Positions 49,598 to 58,228 of a DNA stretch of 64,000 nucleotides are shown here, piece after piece. Below the pieces are notes generated by a model. It was given only the letters and a program-made list of their open reading frames with translations. It was not told where the DNA came from and searched no databases. Made by a program: the position numbers and the translations under genes. This stretch comes from an uncultured Prevotellaceae bacterium (GTDB lineage Bacteria; Bacteroidota; Bacteroidia; Bacteroidales; Muribaculaceae). The stretch lies in the NCBI GenBank assembly GCA_947306175.1, contig CAMZFV010000004.1:1-64000 (forward strand), given 5' to 3'. Numbering within the stretch: position 1 is the first letter of the stretch; every line of letters begins with the position of its first letter.

Positions 49598-52045
49598 TTA
49601 ACCGTTGATGGGTTTCTCGCGGTCTTTGGGAGAGTCATCGATATAATAACCACCGCTGTCACCACCATAGCCGTAGCCATAGCCGTAACCGTAGCCATAG
49701 CCGTAACCCTTACCGTAACCGTAAGCGTAGGAGTAGTTGTAGCGGGTCTTGCTCACCTTGATGTCGTTGACGAGAATGGTCAGGTTCTTGATCTTCTTCT
49801 CGTCTGACAGGCGTTCAAGCTCATACATGAACTGTTGTTCAACGCGGCCATCACGCACTACATAGATGGTGAGATCGGCAAAACGGTTCACAACAGCAGC
49901 ATCCGCGATCAAGTTGTAAGGCACGGTATCGAGAATAATAAAATCATATTCCTTCTTGAGCTGATCAATCATCTTGCTCATGTTGTCGCTCAGCAGCAGT
50001 GCGGTGGGGTTAGGTGGAATGGCGCCGACACTGATGATGTCGAAACCTTCGTGAAGGGCACCACGGTGAATCACCTTGTTCAAGTCAGGCTCTTTACCTG
50101 ACAGGTAGGCCGACGCGCCCTTACCGTCTTGAACACCAACGTATTCTGAGAACTTACCTTTACGCAAGTCAAGGTCGACTACAATCACCTTCTTGTTCAC
50201 AAACGTGTAAGACAATGCCAGGTTAACGGCAACAAAACTCTTACCCTCACCAGACATCGTAGATGTGAACTGGATGACTGTTCCCTCGCCGTCTGATTCG
50301 CTCTTATTGGTCACGAAGTCAAGGTTGTTGCGCACTATGCGGAAGGCCTCATTCATGCGGTCATTGGACGTTTCGTTCACCACAATCTCACCGGTGACAT
50401 TGCTCTTTTTGGCTGGCAACTCACCCAAAATCGGGATATCGCACACTTCCTCAACCTCACGGCGGGTGTGAATGGTCTTATCCAATGAGAAGTACCAGAA
50501 CACCGCATAGAGGATGAATGCTGGAATCAGCAGACCGAAAACGATACCTGTTAAGATAATACGGGACAACGGCGCAGTAACGGGGCCATAATTTGGAATG
50601 GCAGGCTCAATGACTTTTGCGTTGGGCTCGGTAATAGCCATCTGCAATGCATTCTCCTCACGCTTGTTGAGCAGATACAAATATAGCTGTTCCTTGATCT
50701 TCTGTTGACGGGTCACCTCGGTAATCGCCTTCTCATGGGCAGGATTGGCGAGCATGCTGCTCTGAGCCTGGCTTTGACGACGTTGAGCTTGGCTTTGCTT
50801 GGTTCGCAGGGTTCCCATGTAATTGTCCAAACTGGCAAGAATCGTCTTCTTTTGGTTGGCAAGCGAAGTATTCAGTTCTTTCATAACTGGGTTCTCAGAG
50901 CTGGATGTAGCGGAAATTTTCTGGTATTCCTGCATCGCCTCATTGTACTGCGTGATCTGCGACGTGATACCGGTATTGCTCATGCCGTTGTTGACGGGAA
51001 TAAGATCTCCATGTCCCATTCCAGCTATATAGTTACGCAGTTGTGCAGCCAGATTGATTTCCAGGCCAAGGTCTAGTGCATTATCCATCTGGCGCATCGT
51101 GTTTCCTGAGGTGCCCAGCATAACGGAGTTTGCAGAGTTGGCGGTCAGTACGGCTACTTCATTGTCCACGCCGCTAAGGTCTTTAGAAAGATCGGCTACA
51201 CGCTCGGCGATAAAGGCCTCAGTGTTGCGGGCCACCTGGTTCATGTCGTTGATACCCTCTTGGTTGTATGCAACAACTACTGCATTCAGAATGTCGGCAC
51301 ACATCTCGGGGTTTTCGCCTCTAATGGCAAGGTTGAACACGTCACTTCGTTCACTTGCCGACTCAATCACCATTTGACCGGCGAATGATCTTGCCAGCGC
51401 CGATGGATTAAGAACACGTACAATGATGTTGTTGTTAATTTTGGATTCATTAAAGAACTTGGTCTTTGTGATGGCAACAGGACCAAAATCAGTATTTACC
51501 TTGTTGCCAAAATGAGCCTTCTTCCATTGGCCGCCATTGACACTGAATTCAAAAGTCTCACTATCCTTGGGGACGATTGTCATTGAAAATCCGCCAGTAA
51601 CCTCCTTGAGCGGAGTGACTTGTACAGGTGTGTTCTTATAGACGTTCTCATCACGCAAGAATTTGTGCTCATAGTATTGAACATTAAGTCCCAGCGAATT
51701 CACTACAATTTCCATCACTCTTGATGACTTGAGTTTGAATTGCTCGTTGGGAATGTAGTTCATGTTAGCCAAACCAATGTCACTGAAGGCCATCGACGGC
51801 GTTCCTTGAGAACTGTCTTTGGTCCTGATCATGATGGATGATTTAGCAATGTAGTACTGTGGCTTTGATTTGCCAAACAGATAGGATAAGCTGGCGCAAA
51901 TAATCATCGACAGGACGAACCAGTACCAGTTGTAGGCACATGCCATAAACAGTCTGTCCCATTTGATGCCGTTGCGCGCGCGTTTTTTCTTCTTTTCCTG
52001 GGCCATCGCTTTTGCGACCAGGTCTTCTTGAATTATTTGTTGCAT
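49598..52045 (-). CDS. Polysaccharide co-polymerase / BY tyrosine kinase (Wzc-like)
   Basis: An 815-residue inner-membrane protein that controls exopolysaccharide chain length and export. The Wzz-like domain starts after TM1 (about 28-52, YNWYWFVLSMIICASLSYLF), followed by a long periplasmic coiled region, TM2 near 495-518 (GIVFGLLIPAFILYAVFWYF), then the kinase: Walker A STMSGEGKSFVAVNLA, Walker A-prime VIVVDLDLRKG, Walker B-like FIILDTVPYNLIADAAVV. The C-terminal cluster holds 14 tyrosines, mostly in alternating Tyr-Gly order, serving as autophosphorylation sites. The N-terminal cytoplasmic part is Lys-rich. Start ATG at 52045. A Wza-type outer-membrane exporter is not in the window. Confidence 0.92.
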   Translation of the reverse strand: MQQIIQEDLVAKAMAQEKKKKRARNGIKWDRLFMACAYNWYWFVLSMIICASLSYLFGKSKPQYYIAKSSIMIRTKDSSQGTPSMAFSDIGLANMNYIPNEQFKLKSSRVMEIVVNSLGLNVQYYEHKFLRDENVYKNTPVQVTPLKEVTGGFSMTIVPKDSETFEFSVNGGQWKKAHFGNKVNTDFGPVAITKTKFFNESKINNNIIVRVLNPSALARSFAGQMVIESASERSDVFNLAIRGENPEMCADILNAVVVAYNQEGINDMNQVARNTEAFIAERVADLSKDLSGVDNEVAVLTANSANSVMLGTSGNTMRQMDNALDLGLEINLAAQLRNYIAGMGHGDLIPVNNGMSNTGITSQITQYNEAMQEYQKISATSSSENPVMKELNTSLANQKKTILASLDNYMGTLRTKQSQAQRRQSQAQSSMLANPAHEKAITEVTRQQKIKEQLYLYLLNKREENALQMAITEPNAKVIEPAIPNYGPVTAPLSRIILTGIVFGLLIPAFILYAVFWYFSLDKTIHTRREVEEVCDIPILGELPAKKSNVTGEIVVNETSNDRMNEAFRIVRNNLDFVTNKSESDGEGTVIQFTSTMSGEGKSFVAVNLALSYTFVNKKVIVVDLDLRKGKFSEYVGVQDGKGASAYLSGKEPDLNKVIHRGALHEGFDIISVGAIPPNPTALLLSDNMSKMIDQLKKEYDFIILDTVPYNLIADAAVVNRFADLTIYVVRDGRVEQQFMYELERLSDEKKIKNLTILVNDIKVSKTRYNYSYAYGYGKGYGYGYGYGYGYGYGGDSGGYYIDDSPKDREKPING

Positions 52046-52126
52046 GATAAACTAATTTTGTTCTTTTTTGTGTGGTTGAATAGCGGTAAACATCCAGTGG
52101 AATTGGCGTTACTGCATAATTCGCTG

Positions 52127-52134
52127 CAAAATTA
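52127..52134 (-). promoter_or_regulatory. -7 promoter box of the BY-kinase/ugd operon (TAATTTTG)
   Basis: TAATTTTG on the minus strand, about 80 bases before the ATG at 52045. Confidence 0.55.
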
Positions 52135-52226
52135 GTGCAATTCGGTGGAAACAACAAACGAAATTTCCATAAAAATATATAATGAGAAGCTAAAAACGAT
52201 AAAACAAGAATTGTGCTTTTCCTCAT

Positions 52227-52264
52227 AAAAAGAAAGGCCGAATACGCTTGCGCATATTCGACCC
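52227..52264 (-). terminator. Rho-independent terminator of the MIPS gene
   Basis: On the minus strand GGTCGAATA/TATTCGGCC with an inner GCG-CAA-GCG-type loop, followed by a T-rich run (CTTTCTTTTT). Confidence 0.8.
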
Positions 52265-52288
52265 TTATAGTGAGTTGATTACGGTCGA

Positions 52289-53596
52289 TTAATCGATCTC
52301 TTCATCAGCCTCGTAACCGCCCATCTCGCGGATGGCGTTCTTCAGCATCACATACTGCTGGAACAGGTGGTTTACGGGGATTTCGTCCTGAGTGTAGTCG
52401 TGCATCGGGCTCTTCAGGAAGAAGCTCAGGAAGCGCTGAGTGCCATAGCGGCCAGCACGGTGAGCGAGATCCATGAGCAGACACAGGTCAAGGCACAACG
52501 GGGCAGCGAGGATAGAGTCGCGGCACAGGAAGTTGATCTTGATCTGCATGGGATAGCCCATCCAACCGAAGATGTCGATGTTGTCCCAGCCCTCCTTGTT
52601 GTCGTTGCGGGGCGGGTAGTAGTTGATACGTACCTTGTGGTAGTACTCGCTGTACAGGTCGGGTTGATCGTCGGCAACGAGAATTGACTCGAGGGTCGAG
52701 AGTTTGCTGACCTCCTTGGTGCGGAAGTTGGCGGGCTCATCGAGCACGAGACCGTCTCGGTTGCCAAGGATGTTGGTCGAGAACCAACCATTCAGACCCA
52801 GCATACGGGTGCCGATGATGGGAGCGAAACCGCTCTTCACCAGGGTCTGGCCAGTCTTGAAGTCCTTACCTGCGATGGGCACCTGGGTCTTCTCAGAGAG
52901 TTCCCACATGGCGGGGATGTCAACGGTGGTATTGGGAGCACCCATGATGAAGGGGCAATCCTCCATCAGCGCTGCATAAGCGTAGCACATCGAGGGGGCA
53001 ATCTTGTCAACCACGTTATCCTTCATGGCCTGCTCGAGAGCTGCAATGGTGCCATGATACTTCATGTCGGGCTCGACATAAATCTCGGTCGAAGCGGCCC
53101 ACAGAACAACGACGCGGTCAACACCGGTCTCCTTCTTGAAGTTGCGGATGTCCTCACGTACCTGCTCGGTCATGTCCCAACGGTCTTTGCACTGCTTAAC
53201 GTTGTCACCGTCAAGGCGTTTTGCATAGTTCTTGTCAAAGGCGGCCTTCAAGGGTTTGATCTTCAACAGTTCGTCCTTAACGGGCTCAATGTCCTTCTCC
53301 TTCAGCACCTCAGCGTTGATAGCGCTCTCGTATGCGTTGGCAGGGAATACGTCCCATGCTGCAAACACCAGGTCGTCGAGGCTGGGCATCGAGACGATCT
53401 CATTATAATGCAGATACTTCTTGTTCTCGCCTTTTCCAATGCGAATCTTGTCATACTGTGTCATGCTGCCTACGGGTTTTGCAAGACCCTTGCGAGCCAT
53501 CATCACACCAGTCATGAACGTGGTGCTCACGGCACCCAATCCTACTACCATAATACCTAACTTGCCGGTAGCGGGCTTAACGATTTCTTTTGCCAT
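52289..53596 (-). CDS. ino1: myo-Inositol-1-phosphate synthase
   Basis: A 435-residue NAD-dependent isomerase converting glucose 6-phosphate to inositol 1(3)-phosphate. Visible: the N-terminal Rossmann motif IMVVGLGAVSTTFMTGVMMA, DRVVVLWAASTEIY, the central DIPAMWELSEKTQVPIAGKD-FKTGQT (active-site Lys region), GWFSTNILGNRDG, and KEGWDNIDIFGWMGYPMQIKINFLCRDSILAAPL. It matches the Bacteroidetes/archaeal-type MIPS length. Inositol phosphate is the entry point for inositol phospholipids in gut Bacteroidales. It lies 313 bases downstream of the nucleotidyltransferase gene on the same strand, so it is probably transcribed separately. Strong codon bias suggests high expression. Confidence 0.93.
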   Translation of the reverse strand: MAKEIVKPATGKLGIMVVGLGAVSTTFMTGVMMARKGLAKPVGSMTQYDKIRIGKGENKKYLHYNEIVSMPSLDDLVFAAWDVFPANAYESAINAEVLKEKDIEPVKDELLKIKPLKAAFDKNYAKRLDGDNVKQCKDRWDMTEQVREDIRNFKKETGVDRVVVLWAASTEIYVEPDMKYHGTIAALEQAMKDNVVDKIAPSMCYAYAALMEDCPFIMGAPNTTVDIPAMWELSEKTQVPIAGKDFKTGQTLVKSGFAPIIGTRMLGLNGWFSTNILGNRDGLVLDEPANFRTKEVSKLSTLESILVADDQPDLYSEYYHKVRINYYPPRNDNKEGWDNIDIFGWMGYPMQIKINFLCRDSILAAPLCLDLCLLMDLAHRAGRYGTQRFLSFFLKSPMHDYTQDEIPVNHLFQQYVMLKNAIREMGGYEADEEID

Positions 53597-53909
53597 AATT
53601 GTTTATTACAGTTAATGTTTAATGTTGATGTCTATTTTTAAACTTTTGACGCCTTTAGGTCAATTTTGCCCTCCGCAATGTGACTACACATGCGAAAAAC
53701 GGCGCTAAATTACAGCCTTTTTTTGAATTGAAGAATATAATGTATTGTAAAAATAGTTCAAAAAAGTTAAATCTTAGCTCAAAAATATAATAAGTGCAAA
53801 TTTGGCACTATTTTTACCCATAAACGTTAAATAATCATAATGCTACCTCTCGCTTAAAAGTGCCCTTTTACCCATTTTTCATTGTCAATGGTGGCCACTT
53901 ATTGCCTTG
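53597..53909. other. AT-rich intergenic region between MIPS and nucleotidyltransferase genes
   Basis: No gene seen. It contains a weak hairpin AGTGC/GCACT near 53794-53818 with a T-rich flank that could end the nucleotidyltransferase transcript, and must contain the MIPS promoter. No exact minus-strand TANNTTTG was found. Confidence 0.5.
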
Positions 53910-54653
53910 CTAACATTTTTTAGATTTTTTGCAAGAGGATGGTTGGGTCTCATCTTTTCTTTGCAGGAATTTTTCAGCGGTTATGATGTCCTCGGCATGA
54001 TCGACATCGATGATTTTGTCAATACTGTAAGCATACAGTTGTTGGCCTGCATCGACCAGGGCGCGTTGGAAATTCCTCATTCTGCTAATGCCGGCTTCGA
54101 TGCAGTGCTCCAAGACAGGGAAGGCGCGCTCTGTCATGGCATAGATGCCGCCAGAGACATATTTGGCTCCTTCCCACGGTTTGTCGCGGAAAGCCGTGAT
54201 GTTCATTTCTTGATCAACATCCACCCATAGAGGCTTCTCGTCATCGACAAACGGGGTCACTGCCCACATACCGTCGTGCGTGTTGTCGTTTTCAAAAGCA
54301 TCAATATAGCCCTTGAAATCTTCTTCGTGGAAGATGGTGTCAACGGTCGTCAGGCAGAATTTGCCTTCGGGAATCACTTTGCTCAGGTACCACAGGCTGT
54401 GCATTGAGCTGGGCGTGGTCTTCACAACGAGATTTAGGGGAACGGGCAGTTCCAAACTCTCAAGGTATTGCCGCACCTCTGTCATGTGTTCGTTGACAAT
54501 AATGCTGATGCTCTCGGCATTGCACCTGAGCATGATGTTGATGAGTCTCCCAATCATGGGTTCACCTTGCAGCTCGACCAGAGGTTTGGGTTTTGCAACA
54601 CCTTCCTGTGCCAGGCGCGAACCTTCTCCAGCTGCTATAATCGCATAATTCAT
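53910..54653 (-). CDS. Nucleotidyltransferase (sugar- or inositol-phosphate NTP transferase-like)
   Basis: A 247-residue NTP_transferase/MobA-like protein. Signature AIIAAGEGSRLAQEGVAKPKPLVELQGEPMI at the N-terminus, with the GxGSRL pyrophosphorylase loop and KP Lys. LTTVDTIFHEEDF follows (Asp for metal), then VDDEKPLWVDVDQE and a late DVDHAEDI. Members activate sugar phosphates or, in some archaea and bacteria, inositol 1-phosphate with CTP. With MIPS adjacent, CTP:inositol-1-phosphate cytidylyltransferase is a reasonable but unproven reading. It lies 34 bases downstream of the HAD gene in the pdxA-HAD-NTP unit. The basic/Cys tail (SSCKKSKKC) is unusual. Confidence 0.8.
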   Translation of the reverse strand: MNYAIIAAGEGSRLAQEGVAKPKPLVELQGEPMIGRLINIMLRCNAESISIIVNEHMTEVRQYLESLELPVPLNLVVKTTPSSMHSLWYLSKVIPEGKFCLTTVDTIFHEEDFKGYIDAFENDNTHDGMWAVTPFVDDEKPLWVDVDQEMNITAFRDKPWEGAKYVSGGIYAMTERAFPVLEHCIEAGISRMRNFQRALVDAGQQLYAYSIDKIIDVDHAEDIITAEKFLQRKDETQPSSCKKSKKC

Positions 54654-54687
54654 TGCTTTTCTTTATTAATATAATGTATAGTGTTGG

Positions 54688-55389
54688 CTATAACTGGGAA
54701 ATCCATTCCAAAATATCAGCAACGGCTGTGATGGTGTGAGGATGGGTTTGGCGGTCTTCTTCATCGGTCCAACCCTTACCCTTGAACCATAACACTTGAC
54801 AGCCCAGTTGCTCGGCGGGAACAATGTCTTTGCGCAGGCTGTCACCGACCACGAGCACCTCTTCTGCTGGCAGTTCCAGTGCATCAACGCCCAACTTGAA
54901 CAAGGTTGGATTGGGCTTGCGGATGCCCACGACAGCACTCTCGATGATGCCTTTAAAAAGTTCCCTGATGCCATAGCTCCGCAACACTTCATCAATGTTG
55001 CCGTAAAAGTTGCTCACGAGCATCATCGGGTAGCGCGCATGCAGTTGTTCGAGTGTCGGACGGGCCTCTTCGATACATTGGCGGGCAGCTAAGTCACAAT
55101 AAGCCGCTATCTTGTCCACCCATAGCATGCGGGTGGCCTCGTCATACTTCTCAGGGAGATACTCGAGTTCTATGGCCACTTTCTTGCGCAACAGCGTGTG
55201 AAAGTTGTCTTGGGGCAGGATGATGCGCTCGCGAGCCAAAGCGCGTTCCCCTTCGACGTAAGCCGTGCGGAACGTTTCCTTGTCGATAGGCACTTGGGCC
55301 TGCTGATAGCCTTGCCACAATACCTCGCTCCAATGGACGCCTCGGCTATCTAGGGTTCCTCCGTAATCAAATATGATTCCTTTAATCAT
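54688..55389 (-). CDS. HAD-family hydrolase
   Basis: A 233-residue HAD phosphatase-like protein. Motif I is IIFDYGGTLDSRG, where the second Asp of the usual DxDGT is Gly. Motif II is MLVSNFYGN, the motif III Lys lies in RKPNPTLFKLG, and motif IV is VVGDSLRKDIVPAEQLG. Most relatives dephosphorylate small phosphates; the altered motif I may alter or reduce activity. The helical cap (residues about 15-100) fits subfamily C1. It is flanked closely by pdxA (53 bases) and the nucleotidyltransferase (34 bases). A role as inositol- or phospholipid-phosphatase is suggested by context only. Confidence 0.8.
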   Translation of the reverse strand: MIKGIIFDYGGTLDSRGVHWSEVLWQGYQQAQVPIDKETFRTAYVEGERALARERIILPQDNFHTLLRKKVAIELEYLPEKYDEATRMLWVDKIAAYCDLAARQCIEEARPTLEQLHARYPMMLVSNFYGNIDEVLRSYGIRELFKGIIESAVVGIRKPNPTLFKLGVDALELPAEEVLVVGDSLRKDIVPAEQLGCQVLWFKGKGWTDEEDRQTHPHTITAVADILEWISQL

Positions 55390-55442
55390 AAGTTGTTAGA
55401 CCTTAGATTGAAATCGTGTTACTCTTTAATATCTATTATCTT

Positions 55443-56549
55443 TCAATCTTCGCTTTTCGTGAGGTCGAGTTTCACATTGTCGCGACCGCGGTCTTGGAAC
55501 AGCTTTGGAAGAGGGTTCTCCCTTGATTTGTCATATCGGATGCGGTTGCGGTAGATATCAATGGCTGTGTAGATGGCATGACGCAGTGAGGCTTCATTGG
55601 CAATGCCTTGACCCACGATGTCATAACCCGTGCCGTGATCAGGGCTCGTGCGCACGATGGGAAGCCCGGCGGTGAAGTTCACGCCCTCGTCCATAGCAAT
55701 GGTCTTGAATGGAGCCAAGCCTTGGTCATGATACATGGCCAACACACCGTCAAAACGACGGTAGTGACGTGCCCCGAAGAATCCGTCAGCCGCATAGGGG
55801 CCAAAGCACTGTATGCCTTCTTCGTCGAGGGCTTGCATCATGGCCGGCAGGATGATGTCACGCTCCTCGGTGCCCAGAATGCCGTTCTCGCCCGCATGGG
55901 GGTTGAGCGACAGGACAGCGATACGCGGACCGTCAATATTGAAGTCCCGCTTCAGCGAGTTGTTGAACATGCTCAGTTTTTCTCGGATGCCTTCTATTGT
56001 GAGGGCTCCAGGTACCTGAGACAGGGGCAGATGGATTGTGGCGAGAGCGATGCGCAGGTTCTCGGTGCACATGATCATCAGAGCCTTGTTGCCGTCACCC
56101 GCAGCACTTTCCAGGTACTCGGTATGGCCGGGGAAATGGAACTGCTCGCTCTGGATGTTTTCCTTGCTGATGGGCGCTGTGACAAGCACGTCAATCAAGC
56201 CAGCCTTCAAGTCGTGAACGGCGGCTTCGAGGGCTGTAAACGCAGCAAGACCGGCCTGTTTGCTTGCTTGTCCCAATTCAATCTTGATATCCTGATTGAT
56301 GCACTCAACCAGATTGGGAAGATTGTCCTTCAGGTGTTCTGCGCTCTTTGTATAGTTGAAAAGGAAGCCGTTCAGGTTACAGGCGTTGCGGTGATAATTC
56401 ATGATTTTACTCGATCCATAGACGACCGGTATCATCATTTCCTGCATTTCGGTTGCGCCGAGGGCTTTTAAGATTACTTCAGGGCCTATGCCGTTGGTGT
56501 CACCGATCGTGATGCCCACCTTCAATCGTTTCTTATTGTCTTCACTCAT
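55443..56549 (-). CDS. pdxA: 4-Hydroxythreonine-4-phosphate dehydrogenase
   Basis: A 368-residue NAD-dependent enzyme of the DXP-dependent vitamin B6 pathway. Motifs: VGITIGDTNGIGPEVILKAL at the start, TAPISKENIQ, FPGHTEYLE (His metal ligand), LSLNPHAGENG (second His), MYHDQGLAPFKTIAMDEGVN (third His region) and TSPDHGTGYDIVG. Full length. It heads the minus-strand unit with the HAD and nucleotidyltransferase genes; its promoter is half of a near-perfect palindrome shared with the divergent DUF5723 gene. The tail after GRDNVKLDLTKSED is slightly longer than in E. coli. Confidence 0.93.
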   Translation of the reverse strand: MSEDNKKRLKVGITIGDTNGIGPEVILKALGATEMQEMMIPVVYGSSKIMNYHRNACNLNGFLFNYTKSAEHLKDNLPNLVECINQDIKIELGQASKQAGLAAFTALEAAVHDLKAGLIDVLVTAPISKENIQSEQFHFPGHTEYLESAAGDGNKALMIMCTENLRIALATIHLPLSQVPGALTIEGIREKLSMFNNSLKRDFNIDGPRIAVLSLNPHAGENGILGTEERDIILPAMMQALDEEGIQCFGPYAADGFFGARHYRRFDGVLAMYHDQGLAPFKTIAMDEGVNFTAGLPIVRTSPDHGTGYDIVGQGIANEASLRHAIYTAIDIYRNRIRYDKSRENPLPKLFQDRGRDNVKLDLTKSED

Positions 56550-56594
56550 TGTGATATACGGATGTCAGTTAATAGGTTGATTTGATTTCAAACT

Positions 56595-56635
56595 GCAAAT
56601 TTACGTAGAATTCCGAAAATTCTATGTAAATTTGC
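56595..56635. promoter_or_regulatory. Palindrome containing two divergent -7 boxes
   Basis: Arms GCAAATTTACGTAGAATT (56595-56612) and AATTCTATGTAAATTTGC (56618-56635) are complementary except one base, with a 5-base centre. TAAATTTG occurs on the minus strand at 56596-56603 (for pdxA) and on the plus strand at 56627-56634 (for the DUF5723 gene). Confidence 0.7.
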
Positions 56636-56697
56636 GCCGTTTTTTTGTGCGGCCTTATGTTTAGGCGGTTTTTGATAATGTGACTTTATTTACAGAT

Positions 56698-58146
56698 ATG
56701 AATAGTTTACTTACAAATGGCATCAAGATGGCTGCGTTGACTTTTTTTACGGTAGCCACCTTGAATACTAATGCCCAGTTTCTGCGTACTTCCTATTTCA
56801 TGGAAACAGCCGAGTATCGCCAGCAGTTGAATCCTGCTTTAGCCCCTGAAAATGGATACATTCATCTACCCGTGATTGGCGGCACGGGCGCATCGGTGAG
56901 GACCAACTCCTTGGGAATGTATGACTTCTATGATATGTGGAAGAATGTGGATGATGACGACTACTTCACGACCGATGACTTCATGGGCAAGTTGAAGGAT
57001 GAGAACCATGCCACAGCGGCATTGGGCTCCGACCTCATCTCGGTGGGCGTGTGGAGAGGAAAAGGCTTTTGGTCGTTCAATGCCAGCCTCAAGGGCGACG
57101 GTAACCTGAACGTGGCTAAGGGGCTTTTCACCTTCCTGCGTGACATGAATGGTATGAACCACAACGATTACACCAACTACATGCGTGATATTGGTACCCA
57201 TAAGTTCGATGCCACTATCTATACCGAGTTGGGTGTCGGATATACCCGTGTAATCAATGACCAGTGGACCGTGGGCGGTCGTGTAAAAGGTTTGCTGGGC
57301 CTGGCCAATATGAGCGTTGATGTGAATAAGGCCACCATCAAGACCAATCTTGAAGGAATTGACCCGGATATCAACTGGACGACAGCTGGACCAGACCAAT
57401 TAATGAATGCTACAGGATCGGCGACAATCGATGTGGATGCCGATCTGGTCACTTCAGCCCATGGGATAGACCTTATCACTGATGGTAAGAGTTATATCGA
57501 CGATATCAAGATACGTACGGGTAATATGGGTGTAGCCGGCTTGGGCGCAGCCCTGGACCTGGGTGTCGCAGTCAATGTGACCAACGAATTGACGTTGTCA
57601 GCCGCATTGACCGATTTAGGCTTTATCCGTTGGGCCAAAGGACATACCACCGTGGCTCATGCCGATACCGACGACTTGAATTTCGATAGTGAAAATCCGG
57701 GTGACATCATGAGGTTTTCTGACGTAGTGGGTGCAGGCGATGTGCTCAATCTGGATATGGTCCGATTGACGATTGACAAAGACGGGGCGAAGGCGCGGAA
57801 CACCAATCTGGCTTCGACAATGGCTTTAGGCGGAGAATACAGGCTCTTGAACAATCAACTCAAGCTCGGTGTCCTCTTTACTAACCGTTTCGCAAAGATT
57901 GAGAATGATAGCGAGCTGACATTTTCGGTGGGATATCGGCCTAGGAAGATGCTGGATTTGGCCCTCAGCTATTCTCCCATTATGTGTGGTGGTCAGTCCC
58001 TTGGTTTTGCGATGAAGTTAGGCCCGTTGTTCTTAGGTACCGACTACATCTACATGGGCAACAAGACCAAGTGCTGCAATGCAATGGTCGGACTCTCAAT
58101 CCCCCTGCTCAGCAGCAGTCGCCACAACATGAACATCAAAGATTAG
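56698..58146 (+). CDS. DUF5723-like outer membrane beta-barrel protein
   Basis: A 482-residue exported protein. Signal peptide GIKMAALTFFTVATLNTNA, followed by FLRTSYFMETAEYRQQLNPALAPENGYIHLPVIGG, the opening typical of Bacteroidales DUF5723 proteins. Many amphipathic strands follow (FWSFNASLKGDGNLNVAKGL, TIYTELGVGYTRVINDQWTVGG, LKLGVLFTNRFAKI), consistent with a barrel. DUF5723 members are of unknown function and probably sit in the outer membrane. Start: ATG at 56698; a GTG at 56680 is less likely. Divergent from pdxA, sharing the palindromic promoter. Ends before a bidirectional terminator. Confidence 0.8.
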   Translation: MNSLLTNGIKMAALTFFTVATLNTNAQFLRTSYFMETAEYRQQLNPALAPENGYIHLPVIGGTGASVRTNSLGMYDFYDMWKNVDDDDYFTTDDFMGKLKDENHATAALGSDLISVGVWRGKGFWSFNASLKGDGNLNVAKGLFTFLRDMNGMNHNDYTNYMRDIGTHKFDATIYTELGVGYTRVINDQWTVGGRVKGLLGLANMSVDVNKATIKTNLEGIDPDINWTTAGPDQLMNATGSATIDVDADLVTSAHGIDLITDGKSYIDDIKIRTGNMGVAGLGAALDLGVAVNVTNELTLSAALTDLGFIRWAKGHTTVAHADTDDLNFDSENPGDIMRFSDVVGAGDVLNLDMVRLTIDKDGAKARNTNLASTMALGGEYRLLNNQLKLGVLFTNRFAKIENDSELTFSVGYRPRKMLDLALSYSPIMCGGQSLGFAMKLGPLFLGTDYIYMGNKTKCCNAMVGLSIPLLSSSRHNMNIKD

Positions 58147-58186
58147 GGATTAATGACACCAGGTCATTAACCCCTAACATTATACC

Positions 58187-58225
58187 TTCAGGTGCCTATA
58201 GCGATTCCCGCTTTAGGCACCTGAA
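58187..58225. terminator. Bidirectional hairpin terminator
   Basis: TTCAGGTGCCTA (58187-58198) pairs with TAGGCACCTGAA (58214-58225), extended by AGCG/CGCT. It lies between the convergent DUF5723 (+) and LRR (-) genes. A smaller TTAATGAC/GTCATTAA hairpin precedes it. Confidence 0.8.
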
Positions 58226-58228
58226 TGC

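Noticed and set aside
52423..52791. Antisense and alternate-frame ORFs within the MIPS gene
   Set aside because: Strong codon bias of the MIPS gene leaves long shadow frames; none shows a recognisable domain.
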